Part shown: positions 1 through 6,578 of the stretch, one piece after another
Layout: each line of letters opens with the position of its first letter
How positions within the stretch are numbered: position 1 is the first letter of the stretch
Assembly: GCA_938003515.1 (NCBI GenBank)
Contig: CALKYL010000104.1
Coordinates: forward strand, 1 to 8,474
Direction of reading: 5' to 3'
Source of the DNA: an uncultured bacterium
GTDB taxonomy: Bacteria > Planctomycetota > UBA1135 > UBA2386
DNA length: 8,474 nt
Notes under the pieces: generated by a model
The model's input: the letters and a program-made list of their open reading frames with translations, nothing else
What the model was told of the DNA's origin: nothing
Database searches by the model: none
Made by a program: the position numbers and the translations under genes

Positions 1-96
1 GGGACGGCGCGCGCGCGGGCAACGCCTCCCTGCGCCGCGATGCGCGGGGACGACCGGCCTCCGACCTCGGACGGTCGGTGGCCGTGACGGCTGCGA

Positions 97-108
97 CGTC
101 GGCCGACG
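97..108. repeat. 12-bp perfect palindrome downstream of the dehydrogenase gene
   Basis: CGTCGGCCGACG reads the same on both strands. A second dyad, CCGACC-6 nt-GGTCGG, lies just to its left at 61-78. Both are in the non-coding left end of the window, beyond the likely terminator of the dehydrogenase gene. In DNA this GC-rich such dyads arise often, so no function is claimed. No convincing gene was seen in 1-182. Confidence 0.35.
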
Positions 109-134
109 CGTGAAGTCGGCAACTGCGACCGGCA

Positions 135-166
135 GCGGAGCCCGGCGCGCGTGCCGGGTACTCCGC
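135..166 (-). terminator. Hairpin after the sugar dehydrogenase gene, probable terminator
   Basis: A 12-bp GC-rich stem is formed by GCGGAGCCCGGC and GCCGGG-(TA bulge)-CTCCGC around a 6-nt loop at 147-152. It begins 16 nt after the TAG stop of the dehydrogenase gene, which is where an intrinsic terminator would sit. No U-tract follows on the minus strand, so it may act as an RNA 3'-end stabiliser or a U-less terminator rather than a classical one. Confidence 0.5.
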
Positions 167-182
167 CTCCGCGACGACCGAC

Positions 183-1721
183 CTACAGCCGGAAGATCCT
201 GCGCACCGAACCAGCCGACGGGCTGACGACGTAGAGCGCCCCGTCCGGTCCGGTGTGCATGTCGGTGACGATGCCGAAGTCGGTGCCGAACAGGATCTCC
301 GCCTGCTCGGTGACCCAGTCGTCGCGGCCGAGGTTGTCGGCGACCTTGTCGCGCAGCGCATGATCCCGGAACTTGAACTTGTTGCGGCCGCCGTTCAGCC
401 GGAAGCGGTAGAGGTTGCCGGGGTTCGCCATGACGCTCGGCGGCGCCGCCAACGGGCGGAACACCGCCGAGCCCACGATCAGGTCGCCGTCGTATTCGGC
501 GCCGAGTCCGTCGCCGTCGATGAACGCGAGCGCCGCCGGCGGCGTCACGTGCTTCCAGCTGAACTCGGGGTCACGGTAGTGCGAGCCGGGGATGTGCAGC
601 ATGCGCTGCCTCGCGTCACTGTGATGGTCGGAGATGTTGTCGGCGGGCCAGCGCAGCTGCTGCAAGCCGCGCGGCCCGTTCGGGCCGATTCCGGCGTCGA
701 GTTCGATCTCCTTGTATTCGGCGACGCGGTGCCGCGGCCCCATGACCTGGATCCAGCCGCCGTTGAAGCCGGGATCGACGAGGTTGATCTCGTCGAACGC
801 GCGGCCGCCGTTCTCCGTCGTCCACAGCCGGCCGCTGACCGGATCGAAGGTCATGCCGAAGCTGTTGCGGATGCCGTAGGCGAAGATGCGCTGGATGTTC
901 GTGCCGATCTCGGTGCCGACGATCGGACCGATCTGCGCGCCGACGAGCGCGCCGAGCGTGTAGAACGGATTGTCGGTCGGGACCGAGCCGTCGTCGTTCA
1001 ACCGGTAGATGACGCCGGTCGTGTGCGCGTCGTCGGGGAGCGGGCCGCCGAAGTCGTCGTCGGGGAACGGGCCCTCGAGGTTGTTCTGCGTGAAGCCGCG
1101 GCGACCGACGTCGCCGAGAATCACGTAGAGCTTGCCGTCCGGGCCGAAGCGCACGACGCCGCCGTCGTGGTTGCCGCGCAGGACGGGCGCCGGGTTTTGG
1201 AACGGGTTCTGCGGGTTCGTGACGCCGTTGAGGTCGTTCTGGAACGCACGCATGCGGATGACGTTTCGATCGAACGCCAGCGTGCTGCCGTTCCAGGCGA
1301 AGCGATCGACGCGGTTGCCGAGCAGCGTCGTCTCGCCGACCAGCCCCGTGTCGGCGCCGGTCGTGCTCTCCGTGTGGAACAGGTAGACCCACGGCGTCGC
1401 CGGAAAGTCCGGGTGCAGGGCGATGCCGAGCAGGCCGCGTTCGCTCGCGGAGTTGACGGCGAGGTCGAGCACGACTCCGGTGACCGAGCCGTTGGTGACG
1501 CGCTTGACCTGCCCCGATGCCTTCTCGGTGACGAGAAAGTCGTCGGGGCCGAGGAACGCCATCGCGATCGGCGCGACGAGGCCGTCGACCACGGTCGCCA
1601 CCCCGAGCGCGGGGTCGACCATCGTCTGGCAGCGCAGCTGGTCAACGGATCCCGTCGCCGCGAGCAGCAGCGGCAACGGCGCCAGGAAAGCGGGGAAGGG
1701 ACGGGAAGGGAGGAACTGCAT
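183..1721 (-). CDS. Secreted PQQ-dependent sugar dehydrogenase family protein (GSDH family)
   Basis: This 512-aa protein belongs to the soluble quinoprotein glucose/sorbosone dehydrogenase family, six-bladed propellers that oxidise sugars or related alcohols with PQQ outside the cytoplasm. Residues 1-24 form a signal peptide (basic start, proline- and leucine-rich core, AATG end). Family hallmarks follow in order: SERGLLGIALHPDF (93-106), NHDGG then FGPDGKLYVILGD (184-204), YGIRNSFG (282-289), DEINLVDPGFNGGW (310-323), PGSHYRDPEFSWK (378-390) and GPDGALYVVS (491-500). By comparison with Acinetobacter soluble glucose dehydrogenase, H185 matches the catalytic His144 and R285 matches Arg228. The start at 1721 is chosen over an in-frame ATG at 1742 because GAGGAG lies 8 nt upstream and the signal peptide then begins directly. 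An unusual GxxV/I repeat occupies residues 257-276. The substrate is unknown, and no PQQ synthesis genes are in the window. The family call is firm; the sugar specificity is inference. Confidence 0.9.
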   Translation of the reverse strand: MQFLPSRPFPAFLAPLPLLLAATGSVDQLRCQTMVDPALGVATVVDGLVAPIAMAFLGPDDFLVTEKASGQVKRVTNGSVTGVVLDLAVNSASERGLLGIALHPDFPATPWVYLFHTESTTGADTGLVGETTLLGNRVDRFAWNGSTLAFDRNVIRMRAFQNDLNGVTNPQNPFQNPAPVLRGNHDGGVVRFGPDGKLYVILGDVGRRGFTQNNLEGPFPDDDFGGPLPDDAHTTGVIYRLNDDGSVPTDNPFYTLGALVGAQIGPIVGTEIGTNIQRIFAYGIRNSFGMTFDPVSGRLWTTENGGRAFDEINLVDPGFNGGWIQVMGPRHRVAEYKEIELDAGIGPNGPRGLQQLRWPADNISDHHSDARQRMLHIPGSHYRDPEFSWKHVTPPAALAFIDGDGLGAEYDGDLIVGSAVFRPLAAPPSVMANPGNLYRFRLNGGRNKFKFRDHALRDKVADNLGRDDWVTEQAEILFGTDFGIVTDMHTGPDGALYVVSPSAGSVRRIFRL

Positions 1722-1729
1722 GGAATCGT

Positions 1730-1735
1730 CTCCTC
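1730..1735 (-). promoter_or_regulatory. Ribosome binding site of the sugar dehydrogenase
   Basis: GAGGAG on the minus strand lies 8 nt before the ATG at 1721. It is one of the few clear Shine-Dalgarno sequences in the window and decides the start codon in favour of 1721, since it falls inside the reading frame if translation began at 1742. Confidence 0.8.
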
Positions 1736-1743
1736 GGTGCATT

Positions 1744-1760
1744 GCCGCGCGTGGCGCGGC
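1744..1760 (-). promoter_or_regulatory. Stem-loop next to the dehydrogenase ribosome binding site
   Basis: GCCGCGC and GCGCGGC pair perfectly over 7 bp around a 3-nt loop. The base of the stem lies 8 nt upstream of the GAGGAG ribosome binding site. A similar 6-bp stem, CGCGCG-TAC-CGCGCG, lies at 1825-1839. They could structure the 5' leader of the mRNA, but GC-rich DNA makes such stems common. Confidence 0.35.
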
Positions 1761-1887
1761 GGGTCGGCTGCGATCGGGCCGGCCCGGGACATCGCTCCGG
1801 CCCTCGCGGATGCGACGGCGACAACGCGCGTACCGCGCGGCCGCAGCGCCCGACGGTGCCGGCTTCGACGACAGCGGGCGACCGGAA

Positions 1888-1917
1888 TCCGGACGCCACC
1901 GGGCGCAGTCGTCCGGA
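1888..1917. repeat. 8-bp inverted repeat in the dehydrogenase leader
   Basis: TCCGGACG and CGTCCGGA form a perfect 8-bp inverted repeat with a 14-nt spacer. A further direct copy of GTCCGG follows at 1918-1923, so the core TCCGG occurs three times within about 36 bp. It could be an operator or a leader stem-loop. It lies downstream of the candidate -10 box in the direction of dehydrogenase transcription. Confidence 0.35.
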
Positions 1918-1944
1918 GTCCGGTCATGGACGAGCCCGTCGGGG

Positions 1945-1950
1945 ATTCTA
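1945..1950 (-). promoter_or_regulatory. Possible -10 box for the dehydrogenase promoter
   Basis: TAGAAT on the minus strand matches the sigma-70 -10 consensus TATAAT at five of six positions and is unusually AT-rich for this region. No good -35 hexamer lies 16-18 bp upstream, so any promoter would depend on an activator or another sigma factor. It would give a leader of roughly 215 nt before the ATG at 1721. Confidence 0.3.
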
Positions 1951-1974
1951 GCCGCTTCGGGCGACGGTCGGGTC

Positions 1975-2002
1975 GCTCCGGAGCCCGCGGCATCGGCGAT
2001 GC
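1975..2002. promoter_or_regulatory. Pair of operator-like dyads upstream of the possible -10 box
   Basis: GCTCCGGAGC at 1975-1984 is a perfect 10-bp palindrome. GCATCG-G-CGATGC at 1990-2002 is a perfect 6+6 dyad with a 1-nt centre. If the TAGAAT box at 1945-1950 is used, they fall at about -40 and -60, a usual place for activator binding. The two dyads differ in sequence, so they are not obviously sites for the same protein. Confidence 0.3.
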
Positions 2003-2028
2003 GACGCCGCTGACGCGTGCATCAGGTC

Positions 2029-2051
2029 CACGGCAGCCCCTGACCGCCGTG
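2029..2051 (-). terminator. Weak hairpin downstream of the kinase gene
   Basis: CACGGC and GCCGTG pair over 6 bp around an 11-nt loop, about 100 nt past the kinase stop codon on the minus strand. There is no U-tract. It is the best termination candidate seen between the kinase and dehydrogenase genes, but it is weak. Confidence 0.2.
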
Positions 2052-2149
2052 CGCCGCCGGCATGTCCGAGCACCGGCAGGTCAACAGTTCGCGTCGTCTC
2101 CCCGGGTACGGCCCGATGCTCGCCAGGCGCGCCCTCGCCGTCGCCGCGG

Positions 2150-5100
2150 TCACGTCGCGATGACCCGGCGACGCGGCTCCGGCGGTGAGCGCCACGGCAT
2201 CCCCGCCACGAGCAGCAGCACGAAGATCCACCCCATCGTGCTCTCCGGCGGGTCGACGAGCCGCCACCACGACATCGCGTTCCAGGCGATCGTCGCGAGC
2301 AGCAGTGCGAACGCGACGCGGCGCGGCCACGGCCACGTGTGCTGGGCGGCGGTGACGAGGGCCGTGGCGATCGTGAGCAGAACGAACGTCGGCGTCAGCA
2401 CGACGCCGTGCCACTGCACGCGGGTCTCCAGGCCGAACATGACGACGCAGAGGGCCAGTATGAACAGAGCCTGCGGTCGCTTCCGGGGATCGCGCGTCCG
2501 CCAGAGCAGGAGGCCCGTCAGCGCGACGAACACAATCGACCACAAGCGGCCGCGTTGAAGCAGGCCATGCACGCCGGCCGTGGAATCGCGCACGTCGTGG
2601 GCGGTGGCCTCCAGCTCGGGCGTCAGGGCGAAGCCTCGCCGCGCCGCCGCGTCGAGCAGCGTCGCAGCGATGCCTGGGCGGAAGTTGGCGGGCAAGAGCT
2701 GCGCCAGGTCGTGCAGCACTTCGTCGCGAACCATGGGGTTCGGGGTCGCGATCGCGACGTGCACGGGATGCAGGCTGGAACGGACCCGGTAGTGCGGCGG
2801 CGTCCAGAGGCCGGGACCGCGGGGGACGCCAGCGAGCCGCAGCGCGGCCTCGCTCAGCGCGGATGGTTGCTCCCGCCGCGCAAGCCTGCGCAAGGCGCCC
2901 CCGGCCTCGGGCAGCGGCCACCACGCGGGCAGGATCCAGTCGAGCGGTTCGGAGCCAGGGTCGGCTGCGTCGGCTTCGGCTACGAAACGCCGCGCGGCCG
3001 CCGCGCGCCAGTCGTCCACGCCGAGCGTGCCGACCTCCTCCGTCTCCCGCACGCCGACGAGCAGTTGCAGGTGGAGATGGTCGTCGCCGTCGTTCCAGAC
3101 GACGTCGAGCGCGTCGAAGCATGCGGCGGTACCCGGCTGCGCGCGCGTGGCGACGTCGGGTCGGCCGGTGTAGTCGGTGCGCGGCAGGTTGGCGCGCAAG
3201 AGACCGTTGCCGCGCAGCTGCACGCCACGGCGGTCGAAGACGAGATCGGCGTCGAGCGTGGCGAGGCAGGTCCCGAGCGGGACGGTGGAGTGGATCGGGC
3301 GCAGGTCCCAGCGCACGAGCCATTCGCCCTGACGGTCCCACTCGTCCTCCCACGGCCGGCGCTTCGTCAGCACGGGGATCGTCGCGACGGTGGTGTCGAA
3401 CGTCACTTCGACGCGTTCGCCGAGGCGCGCAGGGACCGCCGTCGCGTGCAGCAGCTCCGGTAGAGCCGCGCCGTCGACGAACCGTGCGAGCGCCACGTGC
3501 ACGACGAAACGGCGTGGATCGTCGACGCCCGCGGCTTCGAGGCAGCGGTTGCGCCACGTCATGCCACCGTCGCTCGTGGTCGGCGTGCAGCGCGGCACGT
3601 GCGCGCCCTCGGGAAGCCGCAGCCACGCGAGTTGCCGCCAGACCATAGAGAGCGGTTCGTTCGCGGCCGCCGAACGGTCGAGAAGCTCGATGAGGGCGAT
3701 GTCCTCATCCGTAGCGACGCCGGCGGCACGCCGCAGCAGATCCGCAAACGGCGCCGTTCGCTGCTGCCGCCACCACTTCGCGAGAGAGGCATTGCTCGGC
3801 GCCTCGAGACCGGTCAGCTCGCGAACGAAGGACACCACTTCGGGAGCGCAACCCGGCAGGAACACGTCGGGGTGCGCATGGGCGTCGACGAGCAGGTCGA
3901 CGCGCGCCGCGAGACGCTGGGCCGTCGGCAGCCCGGCGGCGTCCAGCCACGCGGCCACGGTGCGTTGCGCCGCGGCGGCGATCGCGTCGAAGTCGGGCAT
4001 CGGCTCGCCGGCGGTCTCCGGCAGGGCGAACGCCGGCAGCGCCACGAGCTGGCAGAAGGCGCGGAACGCCACTGCGCGCGCCGAGGCCGGCAACGCCTCG
4101 TCGACCGCGAGCTCGGCGAACCGACTCTCGACGGCCGGACTCCACCAGGTGTCGAGGTCGCCGCCGTTCCAGGCACACGGAATCGTCGCCGCGACGCCGT
4201 AGAAGCCCGCCTCGAGCGCACGCCCCGCGGCGAGCACGAGCGGGCGAAGCAAAGGCAGGCGGGTGCCGTCGTCGAGGCCAGCGACCGGTACGCGCGCCCG
4301 CGCCATGAGCCACGCCGCGCTGACGGATCGCGCCGTGCTCGGCGCGTGGAGCTCGGCGACCACTCGCTGGGTCAGCAGGGCGGTTGCGACCGGCACCTTC
4401 ACGACGCCGGGTTCGGTCATGGTCTCTGCGCGCAAGAGCTCCCACATCCAGTCGGCGTAGCGGTCGCGCTGTTCGACGAACAAGACGCCTCCTTCGAGCA
4501 CACGCCGACCGGCCAGATCCGCGGCCGCCGATGCCGAGCCCCGCGAATCCTCGCCGACGCTGAGTCTCTGCGCGGCGACGTCGTTGTGCGCGCGAGCGAG
4601 CAGGAGTTCGATGCGGTCCCGCTCGGCCGTGTCGGGTGCGAGTCGAGTTAGCAGCGGCGTCAAGGAGTCGATCGCCGCGGCGGCGTGGCCGACCGACAGC
4701 AGCCGTTCGGCTTCGCCGACGACGACGTCGCGGCGAAGCGACGGCAGCCACGACGCGATAGCAGCCACGGTCAGCGCGGCAGCGGCGACGACCGCGAACG
4801 CCGCCTTCCTCCGGCGCGACAGCCAGCGCATCGCACGCGACCACCGGCCGGGCGCACGCACGAGCACGCCGCGGCCGTCGGCGAAGCGTTCGAGGTCTTC
4901 GGTGAACGCGAGGGCGGTCGCGTAGCGATCCTCCGGTCGTTTCGACAGCGCCTTCAGGCAGACGGCCTCCAGTTCCGCGGGCACGCGCGCGTCGATCGAA
5001 CGAGGCCGCGGCGGGTCGTCGTCGAGGATCGCGCGGATCGTCTCGTGCAGGGGCTTGCCGCCGAACGGCGAACGCCCCGTCAGCAGTTCGTAGAGCAGCG

Positions 5101-5899
5101 CACCCAGCGCCCAGACGTCGGCCGACTCGCCGATGCGGGCAACGTCGCCGCGTGCCTGCTCCGGGCTCATGTAGGCCGGCGTACCGAGCAGCTCGCCTGA
5201 CAACGTGCGCGTGCCGGCCGCCGCGGCGTCGCGCGCGAGACCGAAGTCGACGACGAACGCGTCGCCGTCGTGGTCGATCAGCACGTTCTGAGGCTTGAGG
5301 TCCCGATGCACGATGCCGAGCGCGTGCGCGTGCGCGATCGCCGACGCGACCTGGCGCATGATGCGTACGGCGCGTGCGGGCGTGGCCCGGCGGCGACGCG
5401 AGACTTCGTCCGCGAGCGTCGTGCCGACGATGAGGTCCATCGCGAACCACAGCGTTCCGTCCGTGTTCTCGCCCAGATCGTGCACCGAGACGATGTGGCG
5501 ATGGCGCAGGCGCGCGAGGTTCTTGGCCTCGGCGCGGAACCGCCGCAGCGCGTCACCGAAGACGAGGTCGCCGGGGCGCAGCACCTTGATCGCGACCTCG
5601 CGGTCGAGCGAACGCTGCCGCGCGCGGTAGACGACACCCATGCCACCGCGGCCGACCTCTCCGAGAAGTTCGTAGTCGGGGGGCAGCCGCGGGGCGGGCA
5701 ATTCGACGGGACCGTCGACGGATTCCTCACCGAGGCCATGTTCGAGTTCCTGCAGCGCGAGGAGGCAATCGGTCACGTCGGCTTCGCTCACGTCGAAGCG
5801 CTTCGCCCAGGCCGCGGGCACGATCGACTCGCCGGCCGCGATCGCGGCTGCGAGGTCGTCGGTGAGGCGGCCGAGCGCTTCGTCGCGATCGTCGATCAT
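2150..5899 (-). CDS. Transmembrane Ser/Thr protein kinase with a large unrecognised extracytoplasmic region
   Basis: This 1249-aa protein has a complete Hanks-type kinase domain at about 76-340: glycine loop GRGGMG (83-88), VAIK with K105, helix C E124, HRDLKPQN with D200 and N205, DFG (218-220), GTPAYMSPEQ (239-248), D261 and R325. All catalytic residues are present, so it should be active. Residues 18-56 resemble a GntR-type winged-helix core. A single TM helix (366-384) follows a basic stretch. Residues ~392-450 look TPR-like and helical. The rest, to ~1118, matches nothing I recognise and contains seven cysteines (575, 616, 684, 771, 786, 878, 927). Five hydrophobic segments (about 1119-1133, 1144-1157, 1166-1183, 1194-1210, 1224-1234) end the protein. 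The charged loops fit a cytoplasmic kinase, an outside sensor region and a cytoplasmic tail. The ATG overlaps the sigma factor stop, with CCGGAG 8 nt upstream, so the likely role is a membrane receptor kinase acting with that sigma factor. Kinase call firm; signal and substrate unknown. Confidence 0.92.
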   Translation of the reverse strand: MIDDRDEALGRLTDDLAAAIAAGESIVPAAWAKRFDVSEADVTDCLLALQELEHGLGEESVDGPVELPAPRLPPDYELLGEVGRGGMGVVYRARQRSLDREVAIKVLRPGDLVFGDALRRFRAEAKNLARLRHRHIVSVHDLGENTDGTLWFAMDLIVGTTLADEVSRRRRATPARAVRIMRQVASAIAHAHALGIVHRDLKPQNVLIDHDGDAFVVDFGLARDAAAAGTRTLSGELLGTPAYMSPEQARGDVARIGESADVWALGALLYELLTGRSPFGGKPLHETIRAILDDDPPRPRSIDARVPAELEAVCLKALSKRPEDRYATALAFTEDLERFADGRGVLVRAPGRWSRAMRWLSRRRKAAFAVVAAAALTVAAIASWLPSLRRDVVVGEAERLLSVGHAAAAIDSLTPLLTRLAPDTAERDRIELLLARAHNDVAAQRLSVGEDSRGSASAAADLAGRRVLEGGVLFVEQRDRYADWMWELLRAETMTEPGVVKVPVATALLTQRVVAELHAPSTARSVSAAWLMARARVPVAGLDDGTRLPLLRPLVLAAGRALEAGFYGVAATIPCAWNGGDLDTWWSPAVESRFAELAVDEALPASARAVAFRAFCQLVALPAFALPETAGEPMPDFDAIAAAAQRTVAAWLDAAGLPTAQRLAARVDLLVDAHAHPDVFLPGCAPEVVSFVRELTGLEAPSNASLAKWWRQQRTAPFADLLRRAAGVATDEDIALIELLDRSAAANEPLSMVWRQLAWLRLPEGAHVPRCTPTTSDGGMTWRNRCLEAAGVDDPRRFVVHVALARFVDGAALPELLHATAVPARLGERVEVTFDTTVATIPVLTKRRPWEDEWDRQGEWLVRWDLRPIHSTVPLGTCLATLDADLVFDRRGVQLRGNGLLRANLPRTDYTGRPDVATRAQPGTAACFDALDVVWNDGDDHLHLQLLVGVRETEEVGTLGVDDWRAAAARRFVAEADAADPGSEPLDWILPAWWPLPEAGGALRRLARREQPSALSEAALRLAGVPRGPGLWTPPHYRVRSSLHPVHVAIATPNPMVRDEVLHDLAQLLPANFRPGIAATLLDAAARRGFALTPELEATAHDVRDSTAGVHGLLQRGRLWSIVFVALTGLLLWRTRDPRKRPQALFILALCVVMFGLETRVQWHGVVLTPTFVLLTIATALVTAAQHTWPWPRRVAFALLLATIAWNAMSWWRLVDPPESTMGWIFVLLLVAGMPWRSPPEPRRRVIAT

Positions 5900-6525
5900 C
5901 GGGCGGACTCCGGTGACGCGCTGTCGTCCCGGTCGCGTCCGACCCGACGGCCGAGGTGCTTCGTCGCGCGACCCAGCGCGCGGCGCACCGACGACGGGCT
6001 GGATCCCGTGCGTTCGGCGATGACATCGATCGTCAGTCCCTCGAAGAAACGCATCAACAACACCGAGCGGTCCTGTTCGTCGAGCTCTTCGATCGCTTGG
6101 TCCAGCCGGTGGCGACGCTCGCGACGAACCAGGCTCGTCGCAGGGCCGTGACCGGAGCGGTGCAGGTCTCGGAGCACGGCCGTGACGTCGCGGACCTCGC
6201 GACCGGGATCACGGCGCCGCGCGCGGTGGAAGGCGGCGAGGTCGCGGATGCGGTGCTCGGCGATCGCGCAGAGCCAGTGCACGAACGCGCGTTCGGCGTC
6301 GGTGGCTGCGGTCGGGTCGAAGCGGGGCAGGTCGCGGATCGCGTGGGTGAAGACCTCCTGCAGCACGTCGGTCGGGTCGAAGCGCGCGCGCAGGGATGTG
6401 CCGAGACGCAGGCGGATGAACAGGAGCACCCGGTCGGCGGCGCGCGCGAACAGCCGGTCGCCGGCGTCGCGGTCGCCGGCGACCGCGCGGCGGATCCGTT
6501 CGGGGAGGTGGGTCGAAGCGGCCAT
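5896..6525 (-). CDS. ECF-type sigma-70 family RNA polymerase sigma factor
   Basis: This 209-aa protein has sigma region 2 at about 21-100, with FDPTDVLQEVF (49-59) for the core-binding segment and FVHWLCAIAEHRIRD (81-95) for the -10 recognition area. Region 4 lies at about 140-195, with a helix-turn-helix over GLTIDVIAERTGSSPSSVRRAL (163-184) for -35 recognition. Regions 1 and 3 are missing, as in ECF factors. The ATG at 6525 is chosen because it opens the usual short N-terminus (THLPERIRRAVAGD). A TTG at 6573 would add 16 basic residues and has no better ribosome binding site; neither start has a Shine-Dalgarno. The stop overlaps the kinase ATG, which implies co-transcription and coupled translation. 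No anti-sigma gene is visible. ECF factors paired with Ser/Thr kinases are a known Planctomycetota theme, so control by phosphorylation is the leading inference. T52 in DPTD, where DAED is usual, is a candidate site. Confidence 0.88.
   Translation of the reverse strand: MAASTHLPERIRRAVAGDRDAGDRLFARAADRVLLFIRLRLGTSLRARFDPTDVLQEVFTHAIRDLPRFDPTAATDAERAFVHWLCAIAEHRIRDLAAFHRARRRDPGREVRDVTAVLRDLHRSGHGPATSLVRRERRHRLDQAIEELDEQDRSVLLMRFFEGLTIDVIAERTGSSPSSVRRALGRATKHLGRRVGRDRDDSASPESAR
5908..5913 (-). promoter_or_regulatory. Ribosome binding site of the kinase inside the sigma gene
   Basis: CCGGAG on the minus strand lies 8 nt before the kinase ATG at 5899 and is embedded in the last codons of the sigma gene. 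Together with the ATGA overlap it supports the kinase start and suggests that ribosomes finishing the sigma factor can re-initiate on the kinase. Confidence 0.65.
6309..6384. repeat. Two copies of an in-frame 16-bp direct repeat inside the sigma gene
   Basis: CGGTCGGGTCGAAGCG occurs at 6309-6324 and again at 6369-6384, exactly 60 bp apart. On the coding strand each copy gives the peptide RFDPT, at residues 48-52 and 68-72. The first copy is part of the conserved sigma region 2.2; the second lies in the following, usually variable, stretch. Confidence 0.7.
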
Positions 6526-6578
6526 CGCAGGGCTCAGAGGCAGTCTGACGGGTTTCCGCCGGTGGATCTGCAAAAAGT

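Larger units (their letters stand above)
1722..2149. other. 428-bp intergenic region between the kinase stop and dehydrogenase start
   Basis: No convincing gene is seen here: reading frames crossing it are continuations of antisense or off-frame shadows. On the minus strand it holds, in order, a weak hairpin after the kinase gene (2029-2051), two operator-like dyads (1990-2002 and 1975-1984), a TAGAAT box (1945-1950), stem-loops at 1888-1917, 1825-1839 and 1744-1760, a 12-bp palindrome CGGGCCGGCCCG at 1775-1786, and the dehydrogenase ribosome binding site (1730-1735). The length and these signals suggest that the dehydrogenase has its own promoter and a leader of roughly 200 nt. Confidence 0.6.

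Noticed and set aside
1..134. Dyads at the left end as a possible attachment site or RNA gene
   Set aside because: There is no matching second copy, no tRNA-like fold and no mobile gene nearby. Short GC palindromes are expected by chance at this base composition.
255..2558. 767-aa open frame on the plus strand
   Set aside because: It lies antisense to the dehydrogenase with codons in exact register, where stops are rare because TTA, CTA and TCA are rare sense codons in GC-rich genes. It then crosses the intergenic gap and runs antisense into the kinase. Its composition (V, A, D, E and R runs) is not protein-like, and the opposite strand has clear homology to known families.
2339..4651. Plus-strand open frames of 374 aa and 384 aa opposite the kinase gene
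   Set aside because: They are antisense shadows of the 1249-aa kinase, with arginine- and alanine-rich, low-complexity translations and no signal, domain or ribosome binding site.
3705..5450. 581-aa minus-strand open frame inside the kinase gene
   Set aside because: It is an off-frame reading of the kinase with extreme arginine content. The true frame carries every kinase motif without interruption, so there is no frameshift.
6526..6573. TTG start of the sigma factor at 6573
   Set aside because: It adds 16 basic residues not typical of ECF factors and has no Shine-Dalgarno. The ATG at 6525 gives a normal N-terminus.
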